In this document: piece after piece, positions 16,869 through 25,308 of the stretch
How positions within the stretch are numbered: the stretch's first letter is position 1
Layout: every line of letters begins with the position of its first letter
Source of the DNA: Sutcliffiella tianshenii
Lineage (GTDB): Bacteria > Bacillota > Bacilli > Bacillales > Bacillaceae_I
DNA: 64,000 nt
Direction of reading: 5' to 3'
Assembly (NCBI RefSeq): GCF_016908565.1
Contig: NZ_JAFBED010000001.1
Location: 1 to 64,000, forward strand
Translations under genes and position numbers: made by a program
Notes under the pieces: generated by a model
Seen by the model: the letters and a program-made list of their open reading frames with translations, nothing else
Told to the model about the DNA's origin: nothing
Database searches by the model: none

Positions 16869-17786
16869 TTATTTTTTGATCATGCCCTTCAGGACGAATG
16901 CCACGTTTGCAGGTCTCTCTGCGAGGCGGCGCATGAAGTAGCCATACCAGTCCGTACCGTATGGAACATAAACGCGCATTTTGTAGCCTTCTTTTACTAG
17001 CTCCAGCTGACGCTCCGGACGAATGCCGTATAGCATCTGGAATTCGAATTGGTCATTCGGGATATTGTGCTTTTTCACCAATTCTTTTGTAAACTCGATC
17101 ATTGCATCATCATGTGTGGCTACAGCGGTATAATTACCGTTCAAAAGATGCATCTCGATGATTTTTTTGAAGTTGTCGTCTACATCCTTCTTTTCAGGGA
17201 AAGCAACATTCGGTGACTCCTTGTATGCTCCCTTTACTAGACGTAGATTTGGGTTGTATTGATTCAGATCCTCGATATCTGCAACTGTACGGTAAAGGTA
17301 AGACTGGATGACCGTTCCGACATTGTCGAACTCTTCCTTCAGCCTTTTGAAGATTTCAATGGTCTTGCCGCAGCGGGAATAGTCCTCCATATCAATGGTG
17401 ACAAACACATTGTTTTCCTTCGCTGCAGTCAGGATCCTGCGCATATTATTCATGACAATCTCGTCTGAAATATCAAGGCCCATGCTTGTCATTTTTAATG
17501 ATAGCTGGGAATCAAGCTTTTCCCTACCGATGGCACGGATCGCTTCGATGCTGTTATCTGCCATCTCATTTGCTTCCTGTTCCGTATCAATGAACTCCCC
17601 AAGATAATCAATGGTCACACACAGTTCTTTTTCATTTAATTCCTTGATGCATTGAACCGCCTGATCGATTCTTTCCCCGGCTACAAATCGCCCTGCTCCG
17701 AATCGCAAGCCATATTTTCTTGCCATTTTTGTCAGCGCTTTATTCTTTGATAAAAATAAAAACGCATTACGCATAACTTGTTCCAT
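16869..17786 (-). CDS. fadM: proline dehydrogenase
   Basis: FAD-dependent proline dehydrogenase (305 aa, TIM barrel), which oxidises proline to pyrroline-5-carboxylate and passes electrons to quinone. The conserved block RLVKGAYKES and the C-terminal GIRPERQLELVKEGYKMRVYVPYGTDWYGYFMRRLAERPAN are diagnostic. It corresponds to B. subtilis YusM (FadM), the paralog of PutB that sits beside the fad genes. RBS GGGAGG is 9 bases before the ATG. No P5C dehydrogenase or PutR is adjacent. Not to be confused with the E. coli thioesterase of the same symbol. Confidence 0.92.
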   Translation of the reverse strand: MEQVMRNAFLFLSKNKALTKMARKYGLRFGAGRFVAGERIDQAVQCIKELNEKELCVTIDYLGEFIDTEQEANEMADNSIEAIRAIGREKLDSQLSLKMTSMGLDISDEIVMNNMRRILTAAKENNVFVTIDMEDYSRCGKTIEIFKRLKEEFDNVGTVIQSYLYRTVADIEDLNQYNPNLRLVKGAYKESPNVAFPEKKDVDDNFKKIIEMHLLNGNYTAVATHDDAMIEFTKELVKKHNIPNDQFEFQMLYGIRPERQLELVKEGYKMRVYVPYGTDWYGYFMRRLAERPANVAFVLKGMIKK

Positions 17787-18075
17787 GATGTTGTTCCTCC
17801 CATTGCTTCTAGATGTTCTCTCTATATATCAAACTTAGCTACCAGCCTAGTAGTATCGTGATGCAGTAAACGCTTTCATCGCTTGCAAAAATTTAAATTA
17901 CACCCTCATTTTATCACCTTTTCAAATATTTGAATACAAAATATTTGTCGGGAAATAGTTATTTTTGTCGCTTTTCATTTGAGATATCCTTCTACAAGAA
18001 GGTGACAACAACATACATAGAAATACGGTACTTGGGGATGATACAAGTGATATTGAAAAATCAGGAGGTCGTTGT

Positions 18076-18363
18076 ATGCAACAACAACAGCAACAGCAGC
18101 CATCAACTGCACAACAGACAGGCTATCATCCGCAGCCCCCAGCCATTGTCACTGTCAAAGACTCATTATATTTTGCAGATATGCTTTCCTGGAATCTGCT
18201 TGCGATGAAAAAGGCACATTTCTTTGCAAGTCAATGTCAGGACCAGGAAGTGGTGCAGGCCATAGAGAAAGCCGGCCAAATGCATCAGCGCCATTACCAA
18301 AAAGTACTATCCCATGTTCAAGGGCAAAACCAAATGCAACAACAACAAACGCCACTTCAATAA
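18076..18363 (+). CDS. putative spore-coat-associated small protein, Gln-rich
   Basis: A 95-aa protein with a run of seven glutamines at residues 2-8 and a second Gln cluster at the C-terminus. The core (residues 25-80: VKDSLYFADMLSWNLLAMKKAHFFAS...HQRHYQKVL) is a short helical hairpin of the CotF-like type. RBS AGGAGG is 7 bases upstream. It is 15 bases ahead of the coat-F-domain gene yusN, so the two probably form a spore coat operon. Not assigned to a named gene. Confidence 0.7.
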   Translation: MQQQQQQQPSTAQQTGYHPQPPAIVTVKDSLYFADMLSWNLLAMKKAHFFASQCQDQEVVQAIEKAGQMHQRHYQKVLSHVQGQNQMQQQQTPLQ

Positions 18364-18378
18364 AGGAGGGGAATCTGA

Positions 18379-18717
18379 ATGAACCAGCAGAAGATTCAAA
18401 ACCCGGAGACCCAAGTTGCAAAAACACCACAAATGAATGACCGTGATTTCATCAATGATATGCTTGCAACTGAAAAATACATGACCGCTTCCTACAGCAC
18501 AGCTTTGAATGAAGCTAGCAATCAGCAGATCTATACGGATTTACTGGCAATTTTCAATGAGACGCAGAACTGCCAGCGTGAATTGTACAACCTGATGTTC
18601 CAGAAGGGCTGGTATGCGTTGGAGCAGGCTGACCAGCAGAAGCTTCAACAAGAATATCAGCAATTCCAGGGCTATACGAACCAGTTTCCTTATGGAAATA
18701 ACGGGATGATGCAGTAG
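18379..18717 (+). CDS. yusN: spore coat protein, coat F domain (YusN)
   Basis: A 112-aa protein with a CotF-type four-helix core (NDRDFINDMLATEKYMTASYSTALNEASNQQIYTDLLAIFNETQNCQRELYNLMFQKGWY) and a Gln/Tyr/Asn-rich tail typical of coat proteins. It is expected to be incorporated into the spore coat. It matches B. subtilis yusN by position after fadM. RBS AAAGGAGG precedes the ATG. A terminator follows the stop. Confidence 0.85.
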   Translation: MNQQKIQNPETQVAKTPQMNDRDFINDMLATEKYMTASYSTALNEASNQQIYTDLLAIFNETQNCQRELYNLMFQKGWYALEQADQQKLQQEYQQFQGYTNQFPYGNNGMMQ

Positions 18718-18723
18718 ATGGGG

Positions 18724-18751
18724 AAAAGCAGCGATGTATGCTGCTTTTTTC
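18724..18751 (+). terminator. terminator of the coat operon
   Basis: Stem AAAAGCAGC / GCTGCTTTT with a 7-base loop followed by TT, 6 bases past the yusN stop. Confidence 0.85.
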
Positions 18752-18782
18752 TATGGAGATTTTTATATCAACAAACAGAAAA

Positions 18783-18812
18783 GAACCATCTCCAAAAAAG
18801 GAAGACGGTCCT
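18783..18812 (-). terminator. possible terminator of the siderophore operon
   Basis: On the minus strand an ACC-TCT-CC arm pairs with GG-AGA-GGT (one bulge) and is followed by TCTTTTC, at the yusU stop codon. The fold is imperfect. Confidence 0.45.
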
Positions 18813-19065
18813 ATTTCTTCGCGCTGCCCGCACGATGAGCATCATTCAATTCTTTGATTTCTTTGATCAAGGTCATCATATCCTGTTTGGCATCAGGATA
18901 TTGCTCGTTCCAATGCTTAACGAGAGGTGGCATGGACTTTGCGATGTAAGTATAGAGTACCCAGGCTTTGACGTTTTCCTTTTGTTCGTCCGTGCACTCC
19001 CCTAAAAGAAGCTCCGTATATTTTTCAAGCAATCCATCAAGCTGTTTTTCAAGTTTTTCATTCAT
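18811..19065 (-). CDS. yusU: YusU family protein (DUF2573)
   Basis: An 84-aa soluble helical protein of unknown function. The start at 19065 follows AAGGAGGGAATTTCT; the frame extends upstream to 19140 without an RBS. The sequence NEKLEKQLDGLLEKYTELLLGECTDEQKENVKAWVLYTYIAKSMPPLVKHW and position next to yusV match B. subtilis YusU. It is the last gene of the Fur-regulated cluster, 25 bases after the reductase gene, so it may be iron-regulated. Confidence 0.8.
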   Translation of the reverse strand: MNEKLEKQLDGLLEKYTELLLGECTDEQKENVKAWVLYTYIAKSMPPLVKHWNEQYPDAKQDMMTLIKEIKELNDAHRAGSAKK

Positions 19066-19090
19066 AGAAATTCCCTCCTTGTCATGCTTT

Positions 19091-19849
19091 CTAGACTTTG
19101 CATTCGAGTGGACAGGTTGAACATCGCGATCCTGACGCATTTGCCTGATAGTAGAAGCAGCATGTCGATCTCACCCGTATTTCTGCCTGCTGCTTTTCCA
19201 CGTATATTTTATCACTGTAGAATGAGGCTGCAGGATTTCGGTTCATTCCAAAGAATGATGCCGGTGCTTCCAGAAGTGCCAGAAAATCCTCCTCGGCATA
19301 TTTGGTTTCACCAATCTTTGGAAGGATCGTTTCATATAGCCAGTACACATAGAGCATGACGTTTTCCCATAGGGTCTGCCTCGAAACCTTCGCATCTTTT
19401 GCAATCCGCTCAATCAATGGCATATACAGACCCTTGAACAGAGAATAAAAATGGCGTGTTCTCCAATCATTTCGATCTATAGCTGGGGCCGCCTCCACCT
19501 CAAGTACGCTGAAGCGGATTTTCGGCAGCCACGTCCCATTATCCATGGAGGAATCAATCCAGATGTTCCCTGAATCTATTTTAAAGGTTTTATTGTATGC
19601 AGACATGCTCATAAGGCAGTTGACCGCAAGAAAACCGAGCCTTTTCATCAGTAAGGATGCAGCTACATCATTTTTATCTGTGCCAAGATCTTCGCGGATC
19701 GTTGCCAAATAGGAACATACCGCACCCTCTTCCAATAAAGAGGCAAGCTTCACCGAATTCTGGGATGACGCTGAGCCTACCACCAAACGGCCATTCTCTT
19801 CCAAAAACCTTTGTTCAGCGTGGTTTAAGCTTTCAGTTTCTAACCTCAT
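19091..19849 (-). CDS. FhuF-like ferric-siderophore reductase (2Fe-2S)
   Basis: A 252-aa protein whose last 25 residues carry the FhuF-type iron-sulfur motif: adjacent Cys-Cys, ten residues, then Cys-x2-Cys ([20 protein letters not shown]). Such proteins reduce the iron of an imported ferri-siderophore in the cytosol. The ATG at 19849 overlaps the yusV stop (ATGA), which fixes the start over an upstream frame with no RBS. B. subtilis lacks a gene at this place next to yusV, so the cluster here is more complete. The substrate is inferred from context. Confidence 0.8.
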   Translation of the reverse strand: MRLETESLNHAEQRFLEENGRLVVGSASSQNSVKLASLLEEGAVCSYLATIREDLGTDKNDVAASLLMKRLGFLAVNCLMSMSAYNKTFKIDSGNIWIDSSMDNGTWLPKIRFSVLEVEAAPAIDRNDWRTRHFYSLFKGLYMPLIERIAKDAKVSRQTLWENVMLYVYWLYETILPKIGETKYAEEDFLALLEAPASFFGMNRNPAASFYSDKIYVEKQQAEIRVRSTCCFYYQANASGSRCSTCPLECKV

Positions 19850-20664
19850 GCCCTTAACCCTTCCAGATTGGGCACGATGCATCGGCCCCTGCCGTGTGGG
19901 ATACATAATGGTGTACCGAAAAGTGGATCGGTTGTAACCTGGCAGCTCATATCAAAGACATTTTTCACAAGATCACAGTTGATCACTTCCTCCGGTTTCC
20001 CCTGTGCATAAATCTGCTTATCACGGATGGCAACGATATGGTGGGCATAGCGGCAAGCCAGATTCAGGTCATGCAGGACCATGATGATTGTGCGGTTTTC
20101 TTTTTCATTCAACTCAAATAAAAGATCCAGTATTTCTATCTGATGTGTCATATCGAGATAAGTGGTCGGTTCATCTAGCAGGATGACATCCGTTTCCTGT
20201 GCAAGTGTCATCGCAATCCACGCTCTTTGGCGCTGTCCGCCTGACAGGGAATCGACTGTGCGCTCCGCCAATTCTTCCATCCCTGTTGCACGAAGGGAAT
20301 CCCATACGACTTTTTCATCATGATCGGACCATTGCTTAAGCCAAGACTGGTAAGGGTATCTTCCTTGCTTGACGAGCTGAAGGACGGATAACCCTTCAGG
20401 TGCGACCGGACCTTGTGGAAGAATCGCAAGCTGTTTGGCGATTTCCTTTGTCGACTGCTTGGATATAGCTTTTCCTTCCAGTAGCACATTACCTTCAGCA
20501 GGCTTTAACAAACGAGCTAATGAACGAAGTAGTGTGGACTTCCCGCAACCATTTCCTCCGATGAAAACGGTAATTTCCCCTTTTGGGATTTTCAGGTCCA
20601 ATTCCTCGATAATAATGGAATCACCATAGGATAATGTCAGGGACTGAGTTTCTAATGCGTTCAT
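19846..20664 (-). CDS. yusV: siderophore ABC transporter ATP-binding protein
   Basis: ATPase subunit (272 aa) of a FecCD-type siderophore importer. Walker A is GGNGCGKST, signature [13 protein letters not shown], Walker [13 protein letters not shown] and switch His in VLHDLNLA. YusV of B. subtilis energises several hydroxamate/citrate-type and bacillibactin importers; here it sits directly with its own permeases, 17 bases after the second. RBS GAAAGGTGG precedes the ATG. Confidence 0.93.
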   Translation of the reverse strand: MNALETQSLTLSYGDSIIIEELDLKIPKGEITVFIGGNGCGKSTLLRSLARLLKPAEGNVLLEGKAISKQSTKEIAKQLAILPQGPVAPEGLSVLQLVKQGRYPYQSWLKQWSDHDEKVVWDSLRATGMEELAERTVDSLSGGQRQRAWIAMTLAQETDVILLDEPTTYLDMTHQIEILDLLFELNEKENRTIIMVLHDLNLACRYAHHIVAIRDKQIYAQGKPEEVINCDLVKNVFDMSCQVTTDPLFGTPLCIPHGRGRCIVPNLEGLRA

Positions 20665-20681
20665 GTTTTTTCCACCTTTCG

Positions 20682-21737
20682 TTAAGCATTTCTCGTTTTA
20701 TAAAGCAAATAGATAAAGTATGGTGCGCCAATGGATGCTGTAAATACCCCGGCAGGAATTTCAAGTGGCGAGAACATTGTCCTTCCGATCAAATCCGCCA
20801 GCATGACAAGGAATGCACCGATCAAAGCTGAGGTGGGGATCAATACCCCGAAAGAGGATCCCACGAGCCGGCGGGCAATATGAGGTGCCATCAAGCCGAC
20901 AAATCCGATTCCCCCTGCAAAAGCAACCGCGCCTCCGGTCATTGCGGTACTCAGAAATAAAAGGCCCATCCGGTGTTTATGGACCGCTCCACCGACACCT
21001 GTGGCAATTTCATCACCAAGCTCTTGAATATTCAAATGTCGTACTACCATGATGCTTACTATTAAAAGCAGCAAGGTCCATGGAAGAAGTATTTTCACAT
21101 GATCCCAGTTGGAACCGTAAACAGTCCCGGTGATCCATATATTTGCCTGGCTTGCGCGGTAGATCGGGCCAAGTATCATAAATAATGTCGTAAGCGCCTG
21201 CATCAGGGTGGAAATTCCGATCCCGATCAGTACTAGGCGAACCGGAGACAAACCATTTTTCCAAGAGAGGGTATATACCACGATCGCTATTGCCGTTGCA
21301 CCGATAAAAGCGCTCAGTGGCAGCCATTGAATGCTGACTGTCAATGAATTGTTTTTATCACTGAAAAGTGCCAGAAAAAGGACAACCGCAGTGGATGCGC
21401 CCCCTGTAAGGCCTATAATATCAGGAGATGCAAGCGGGTTCCGAATTATGCCTTGTAAAATGGCCCCGGCAACCGCGAGAGATATTCCGACCAACAGGGC
21501 GATGATGATTCTCGGCAACCTGAAAGATTGGACGACAAGTGTCTCCATTTCGTCTCCATATCCAAAGAACACCTTGACCACATTCCAAGGGGAGATTTTC
21601 ATGTCCCCCATCCCCGTGCTGATAACAAACAGTGCAATCACCGATAAGGCTAACCCCACAATGGCAAGCATTGCTTTTTTATCAAGAAAAAATGAAATCG
21701 AACTTTTTCCAAGCCTGAATGTTTTATACTTTTTCAT
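20682..21737 (-). CDS. yfhA: siderophore ABC transporter permease (YfhA-like)
   Basis: FecCD-family permease (351 aa) with about nine hydrophobic helices, the [37 protein letters not shown] signature and the cytoplasmic [13 protein letters not shown] loop that contacts the ATPase. It starts within the stop of the other permease (ATGA overlap at 21734-21737). Paired with yfiZ as heterodimer for a hydroxamate-type siderophore by analogy to B. subtilis YfiZ-YfhA. Confidence 0.9.
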   Translation of the reverse strand: MKKYKTFRLGKSSISFFLDKKAMLAIVGLALSVIALFVISTGMGDMKISPWNVVKVFFGYGDEMETLVVQSFRLPRIIIALLVGISLAVAGAILQGIIRNPLASPDIIGLTGGASTAVVLFLALFSDKNNSLTVSIQWLPLSAFIGATAIAIVVYTLSWKNGLSPVRLVLIGIGISTLMQALTTLFMILGPIYRASQANIWITGTVYGSNWDHVKILLPWTLLLLIVSIMVVRHLNIQELGDEIATGVGGAVHKHRMGLLFLSTAMTGGAVAFAGGIGFVGLMAPHIARRLVGSSFGVLIPTSALIGAFLVMLADLIGRTMFSPLEIPAGVFTASIGAPYFIYLLYKTRNA

Positions 21738-22738
21738 TTGCCATGGAACCCCCTTCTAGCTATATAGATGAAGAAAGGAGTACCGATGATGGCAGTCATG
21801 ACCCCAACAGGAACCTCTTGAGGCATGATGACGTAACGTGCCCCGATATCGGCCACCAACAGTAGGATCGCCCCTAAGATTGTGCAATATGGAGCAAGCC
21901 AGCGATGGTCCGTTCCAACAAAATATCTTGCAACATGCGGGATGACGATTCCAATGAACACGATCGGCCCTGCGATTGCGACCGATCCCCCTGCCAAAAG
22001 AATGATGACGACAGCAGCAACAAGCTTCACCAGGCCCGTTTTGACACCAAGGCTTGTCGCTACATCGTCCCCCATTGCCAAGAGGTTCATTTTTTTGCCT
22101 ATGAACAGGGAGGCGATGAACGCTACGGCAATATAAGGGCCGACTGCAGTGACCACATCCAGTTTGCGACCTTGGACAGATCCGGCCAGCCAGAACAGCA
22201 CCTGATCGAGTGCCGTTTCATTGACCACCAATAGGCCCTGCGTCAGGGATGAGAACATCGCGGCAAAAGCGGCGCCGGCAAGCGTCAGCTTCATAGGGGT
22301 CAGGCCCTCGCGCCCGATCGAACCGATAAAATAAACCGCGAAGGCGGCAACGGACGCTCCGAGGAATGCCAGCCATGTGTATGTCTGTAAAGATGTGACT
22401 GAAAAAAAGGAAACCGCAACGACAACGAAAAAACTCGCGCCTGCGTTGATTCCGAAAATCCCGGGTGATGCAAGCGGGTTTTTCGTCAAGGCCTGCATCC
22501 ACAATCCTGAAACAGCGAGGCTTGCCCCGACAATTGCGGCGATGACGGCCCTTGGCAGCCTGACGGATTGAACGATGATATGCTCATTCGATCCATCGAA
22601 ATTCCTGAATGCATCCAATGCCAGGCCAAGGCTTGTATCTGTATATCCATATATAATGCTTGCAACAAAACAGAGAAATAATAGGATGGAACCTACCAGC
22701 AACCCTATTATTTTTTGACTTGTTGTGCGTAATAACAT
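21734..22738 (-). CDS. yfiZ: siderophore ABC transporter permease (YfiZ-like)
   Basis: FecCD-family permease (334 aa), first gene of the minus-strand operon. Same signature blocks as its partner: RLPRAVIAAIVGASLAVSGLWMQALTKNPLASPGIFGINAGASF and IGIVIPHVARYFVG. A Fur-box-overlapped promoter lies upstream (22782-22831). It is divergent from the lipoprotein gene yfiY. Ligand identity (schizokinen/arthrobactin in B. subtilis YfiYZ-YfhA) is inferred. Confidence 0.9.
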   Translation of the reverse strand: MLLRTTSQKIIGLLVGSILLFLCFVASIIYGYTDTSLGLALDAFRNFDGSNEHIIVQSVRLPRAVIAAIVGASLAVSGLWMQALTKNPLASPGIFGINAGASFFVVVAVSFFSVTSLQTYTWLAFLGASVAAFAVYFIGSIGREGLTPMKLTLAGAAFAAMFSSLTQGLLVVNETALDQVLFWLAGSVQGRKLDVVTAVGPYIAVAFIASLFIGKKMNLLAMGDDVATSLGVKTGLVKLVAAVVIILLAGGSVAIAGPIVFIGIVIPHVARYFVGTDHRWLAPYCTILGAILLLVADIGARYVIMPQEVPVGVMTAIIGTPFFIYIARRGFHGK

Positions 22739-22781
22739 AACGAGTACCTTCTATCTATATACCATTTTTATATCCACTATA

Positions 22782-22810
22782 AGTTTAGGAGAATACACCC
22801 ATTGTGTCAA
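22782..22810 (-). promoter_or_regulatory. SigA-type promoter for yfiZ-yfhA-yusV-reductase
   Basis: On the minus strand TTGACA (22805-22810) and TAAACT (22782-22787) are separated by 17 bases. Fur box 1 lies just upstream. Confidence 0.7.
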
Positions 22811-22816
22811 TGACTT

Positions 22817-22831
22817 TGAAAATCATTCTCA
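22817..22831. promoter_or_regulatory. Fur box 1
   Basis: TGAAAATCATTCTCA, a match to the 7-1-7 Fur consensus TGATAATNATTATCA with two changes, between the two divergent promoters. Confidence 0.85.
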
Positions 22832-22839
22832 AAAATATA

Positions 22840-22868
22840 TTGACAACCATTCTCATTCCCAGTAATAT
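22840..22868 (+). promoter_or_regulatory. SigA-type promoter for yfiY
   Basis: TTGACA (22840-22845), 17 bases, TAATAT (22863-22868). Fur box 2 covers the -35 and spacer, and Fur box 3 the start region. Confidence 0.8.
22841..22855. promoter_or_regulatory. Fur box 2
   Basis: TGACAACCATTCTCA, three changes from the 7-1-7 consensus, overlapping the yfiY -35 element. Confidence 0.7.
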
Positions 22869-22880
22869 CATACTTGTAAA

Positions 22881-22895
22881 TGAAAATCATTATCA
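22881..22895. promoter_or_regulatory. Fur box 3
   Basis: TGAAAATCATTATCA, a near-perfect 7-1-7 Fur site (one change), just past the expected yfiY transcription start. Confidence 0.9.
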
Positions 22896-22917
22896 CTATT
22901 AATGGGGGAAATACATA

Positions 22918-23901
22918 ATGTTTAAGAACAAGAAGATCTTTACCTTATTTTTATTAAGCATCATTACTTCATTGTTACTTGCTGCATGCGGAAATAACAG
23001 CGGAAACAATAATGCAAGCAAAGATAACGAAGGTAACGGGGATGCGCCTAAAGAAGAAACTTCCTACACAGTGGAACATGCCATGGGAACAACTGAAATC
23101 AAAGGCACACCTGAGAAAGTGGTTATTTTGACAAACGAAGGAACTGAAGCCCTTCTTGCAATGGGAGTCAAGCCTGTCGGAGCGGTTCAATCTTGGTTGG
23201 GCGACACTTGGTACGATCATATCAAATCTGATATGGAAGGCGTAGAAGTTGTTGGAACGGAGAGCGCAGTTAACCTTGAAGCGATCGCTGCTCTTAAACC
23301 GGATCTAATTATCGGTAACAAACTTCGTCAAGAGGACGTTTACGAGCAACTGAATGCCATTGCTCCTACTGTTTTTGCTGAGACGTTAAAAGGTGACTGG
23401 AAAGAAAACTTTGCTCTATACTCTAAAGCATTGAACAAGGAAGAAGAAGGAAAGAAAGTGATGGATGACTTCGATTCACGTGTTGCAAGCATGAAAGAAG
23501 AGCTTGGCGACAAATTGGAGCAAGAAGTATCTGTCATCCGTTTCACAGCAGGTAACGTCCGAATCTATCAAAAAGATTCTTTCTCTGGAATCATTTTGGA
23601 CCAATTAGGTTTTGCACGTCCGGAATCTCAGAATGTAGATAGTTTCATGGTAGAAGCTACAAAGGAAACAATTCCTTTAATGGATGGAGATATCATGTTC
23701 CACTTCTCCTATGAAACAGGTGATGGGGAAGCGACTAAGGTGAAGGATGAATGGTTGAAGGATCCTCTTTTCCAAAACCTTGAAGTGGTTAAGGCTGGTA
23801 ACGTTCACGAAGTAAGTGACGCAGTATGGAACACAGCTGGAGGCGTTCTTGCAGCTAACCTGATGCTTGATGACATCGAAAAAATCATTCTTGAAAAATA
23901 A
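22918..23901 (+). CDS. yfiY: iron-siderophore ABC transporter binding lipoprotein
   Basis: Periplasmic-binding-protein-like receptor (327 aa) for ferri-siderophores. The signal peptide ends in the lipobox LAAC (Cys24), followed by an Asn/Lys/Glu-rich linker. The class III binding fold starts at VVILTNEGTEALLAMGVKPVGAVQSW with EAIAALKPDLIIG and NAIAPTVF following. It closely fits the YfiY type by context with yfiZ, yfhA and yusV. RBS TGGGGGAAAT precedes the ATG; three Fur boxes lie upstream and a terminator downstream. Confidence 0.92.
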   Translation: MFKNKKIFTLFLLSIITSLLLAACGNNSGNNNASKDNEGNGDAPKEETSYTVEHAMGTTEIKGTPEKVVILTNEGTEALLAMGVKPVGAVQSWLGDTWYDHIKSDMEGVEVVGTESAVNLEAIAALKPDLIIGNKLRQEDVYEQLNAIAPTVFAETLKGDWKENFALYSKALNKEEEGKKVMDDFDSRVASMKEELGDKLEQEVSVIRFTAGNVRIYQKDSFSGIILDQLGFARPESQNVDSFMVEATKETIPLMDGDIMFHFSYETGDGEATKVKDEWLKDPLFQNLEVVKAGNVHEVSDAVWNTAGGVLAANLMLDDIEKIILEK

Positions 23902-23911
23902 GAAACGATTC

Positions 23912-23945
23912 AAAAAGGAGACAGCGCTGGCTGCCTCCTTTTTTT
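23912..23945. terminator. terminator between yfiY and yueD
   Basis: Arms AAAAAGGAG-AGC and GCT-CTCCTTTTT around a short loop, with T run on the plus strand. It can serve both convergent genes. Confidence 0.85.
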
Positions 23946-23952
23946 CTATCAT

Positions 23953-24708
23953 TTACACAAATTCTTTGATATCGTATACCCTTCCATTCTCCATTCCATC
24001 AGACCTAATCAAATCCAGCATCTTTTGCGCGACAAAGCCTGGTGAACGCAGCTCCCCTTTTTCGTGGTAGTTCTTGAAAACCTCTACATTGGTGAAGTCT
24101 TCCTTATCAGCTTGCCTGATGGTCCCCTGCATATCCGTATCCATGATTCCTGGTGAGAATGAGATGATGGTTGCGGGATTGGTCGCCGTCCCCTGCTCAT
24201 GTCCGACAGATTTTGTGAACATATCAACCCCTGCTTTTGTCGTACCGTATGTATTCCAGCCGTAAATAGGACGATTGGCCGCCCCTGAGCTGATGTTGAC
24301 TATCACTTTTTTACAATCCCAATCTCCCGTCAGCTTTAAAAATTCGTTTGTTATGAGCATAGGTGTGAGGAGGTTTAAGTGGATACTTTTCGTCATAAGT
24401 TCCGGGTCAGATTTTCCTGCAGGTTTGATGGGATCAACCATTCCGGCATTGTTGATGAAAAATACACTTTCCGCCTTTTCTTTATTGATGGAACCTATGA
24501 TACTCTTGACCATGCCAGGGATCTTATTATGATTGCTAAGATCTTCATTAAGAAAACGCAACGATACTCCTGCTTCTTTAGCGTGCCTCACCAACTCTTC
24601 GTTCTCGTTTCTTGCGATGAGGATCAACTCGTTGTTTTCCTTTAGAAGAAGCTGCGCAGTTGCTTCCCCCAAGCCTTTGGAGGCACCTGTTATGATAAAA
24701 ACGTTCAA
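23953..24708 (-). CDS. yueD: short-chain dehydrogenase, benzil-reductase type (YueD-like)
   Basis: A 251-aa NADP-dependent SDR. Visible are the cofactor loop TGASKGLG (residues 8-15), the NNAGM motif, and the catalytic Ser in NISSGAA with Tyr-x3-Lys in YGTTKAG. The closest known type is the (S)-benzoin-forming benzil reductase YueD/Bacillus cereus BZR; the natural substrate is not known. Its start overlaps the stop of the M50 peptidase gene by 4 bases (ATGA), so they are co-translated. Confidence 0.8.
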   Translation of the reverse strand: MNVFIITGASKGLGEATAQLLLKENNELILIARNENEELVRHAKEAGVSLRFLNEDLSNHNKIPGMVKSIIGSINKEKAESVFFINNAGMVDPIKPAGKSDPELMTKSIHLNLLTPMLITNEFLKLTGDWDCKKVIVNISSGAANRPIYGWNTYGTTKAGVDMFTKSVGHEQGTATNPATIISFSPGIMDTDMQGTIRQADKEDFTNVEVFKNYHEKGELRSPGFVAQKMLDLIRSDGMENGRVYDIKEFV

Positions 24709-25172
24709 TTTTCATTCCCCCTTATTTTTACCAGTCTATATAATGATGTGGCTATTTGCCAGCCATCCGACCTGCGATTGCCCATTTTAAAAGGAACCAG
24801 ATTTACCAAGCCGACCCAAGAGCTAAATAGGATAAATAAATGCAATAGTAGAAAGTCATATTCGCTTAGGAGTGGAAGCACCATAAGAATGGAGGCTATA
24901 TTGAACAATGGACCACCAAGCGAAATGAAAGCAACTTCTACAGGAGACAGCACCCCTTCCCTGCTATTGGTCGAATATCCTCCGAGGAATACAAGATAAT
25001 GAACTCTGTAACGGATGGAAGCATGAGAAAAATGGAACCACTCCGGCCCGATCCCGAGAACGATTTCCGTTTCCTTGATGCCGAACAGCTTGGCAAAAAG
25101 AACATGTCCCATTTCATGAATCAGATGGACGATTGGAACTATAAATAAGAAAAACAGCACAATTTCCCACAT
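24705..25172 (-). CDS. M50 family site-2-protease-like membrane protein
   Basis: A 155-aa integral membrane protein with the zinc protease motif HExxH (HEMGH, residues ~21-25) in the first transmembrane segment, as in M50B peptidases of the SpoIVFB/site-2 type, and the second conserved region VGLVNLVPFKMGNRRSDGWQI near the C-terminus. In M50 the third zinc ligand is an Asp in an NxxPxxxxDG motif; here the sequence NLVPFKMGNRRSDGW gives a matching, slightly longer, DG. It is small, about four helices. Its substrate is unknown; it is coupled with an SDR gene. Confidence 0.75.
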   Translation of the reverse strand: MWEIVLFFLFIVPIVHLIHEMGHVLFAKLFGIKETEIVLGIGPEWFHFSHASIRYRVHYLVFLGGYSTNSREGVLSPVEVAFISLGGPLFNIASILMVLPLLSEYDFLLLHLFILFSSWVGLVNLVPFKMGNRRSDGWQIATSLYRLVKIRGNEN

Positions 25173-25263
25173 CAAATTGATAACCCTCTTTATTAAATGC
25201 CTTTAGTTACATTTATTATACATGACTTGATGATGAAGTTTGTGATGGGATGTGAATGAAATA

Positions 25264-25295
25264 AGAAAAAACCTGACCAGCAACTGCCGGTCAGG
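25264..25295 (-). terminator. terminator after the TauE/SafE gene
   Basis: On the minus strand CCTGACC pairs with GGTCAGG across a ~10-base loop, followed by TTTTTTC. It is 14 bases past the stop. Confidence 0.9.
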
Positions 25296-25308
25296 CATTT
25301 TATCATTT

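Noticed and set aside
17990-18030. possible SigK/SigE promoter upstream of the coat-like gene
   Set aside because: CATACATA and CATAGAAAT resemble -10 boxes but no suitable -35 at the right distance could be fixed.
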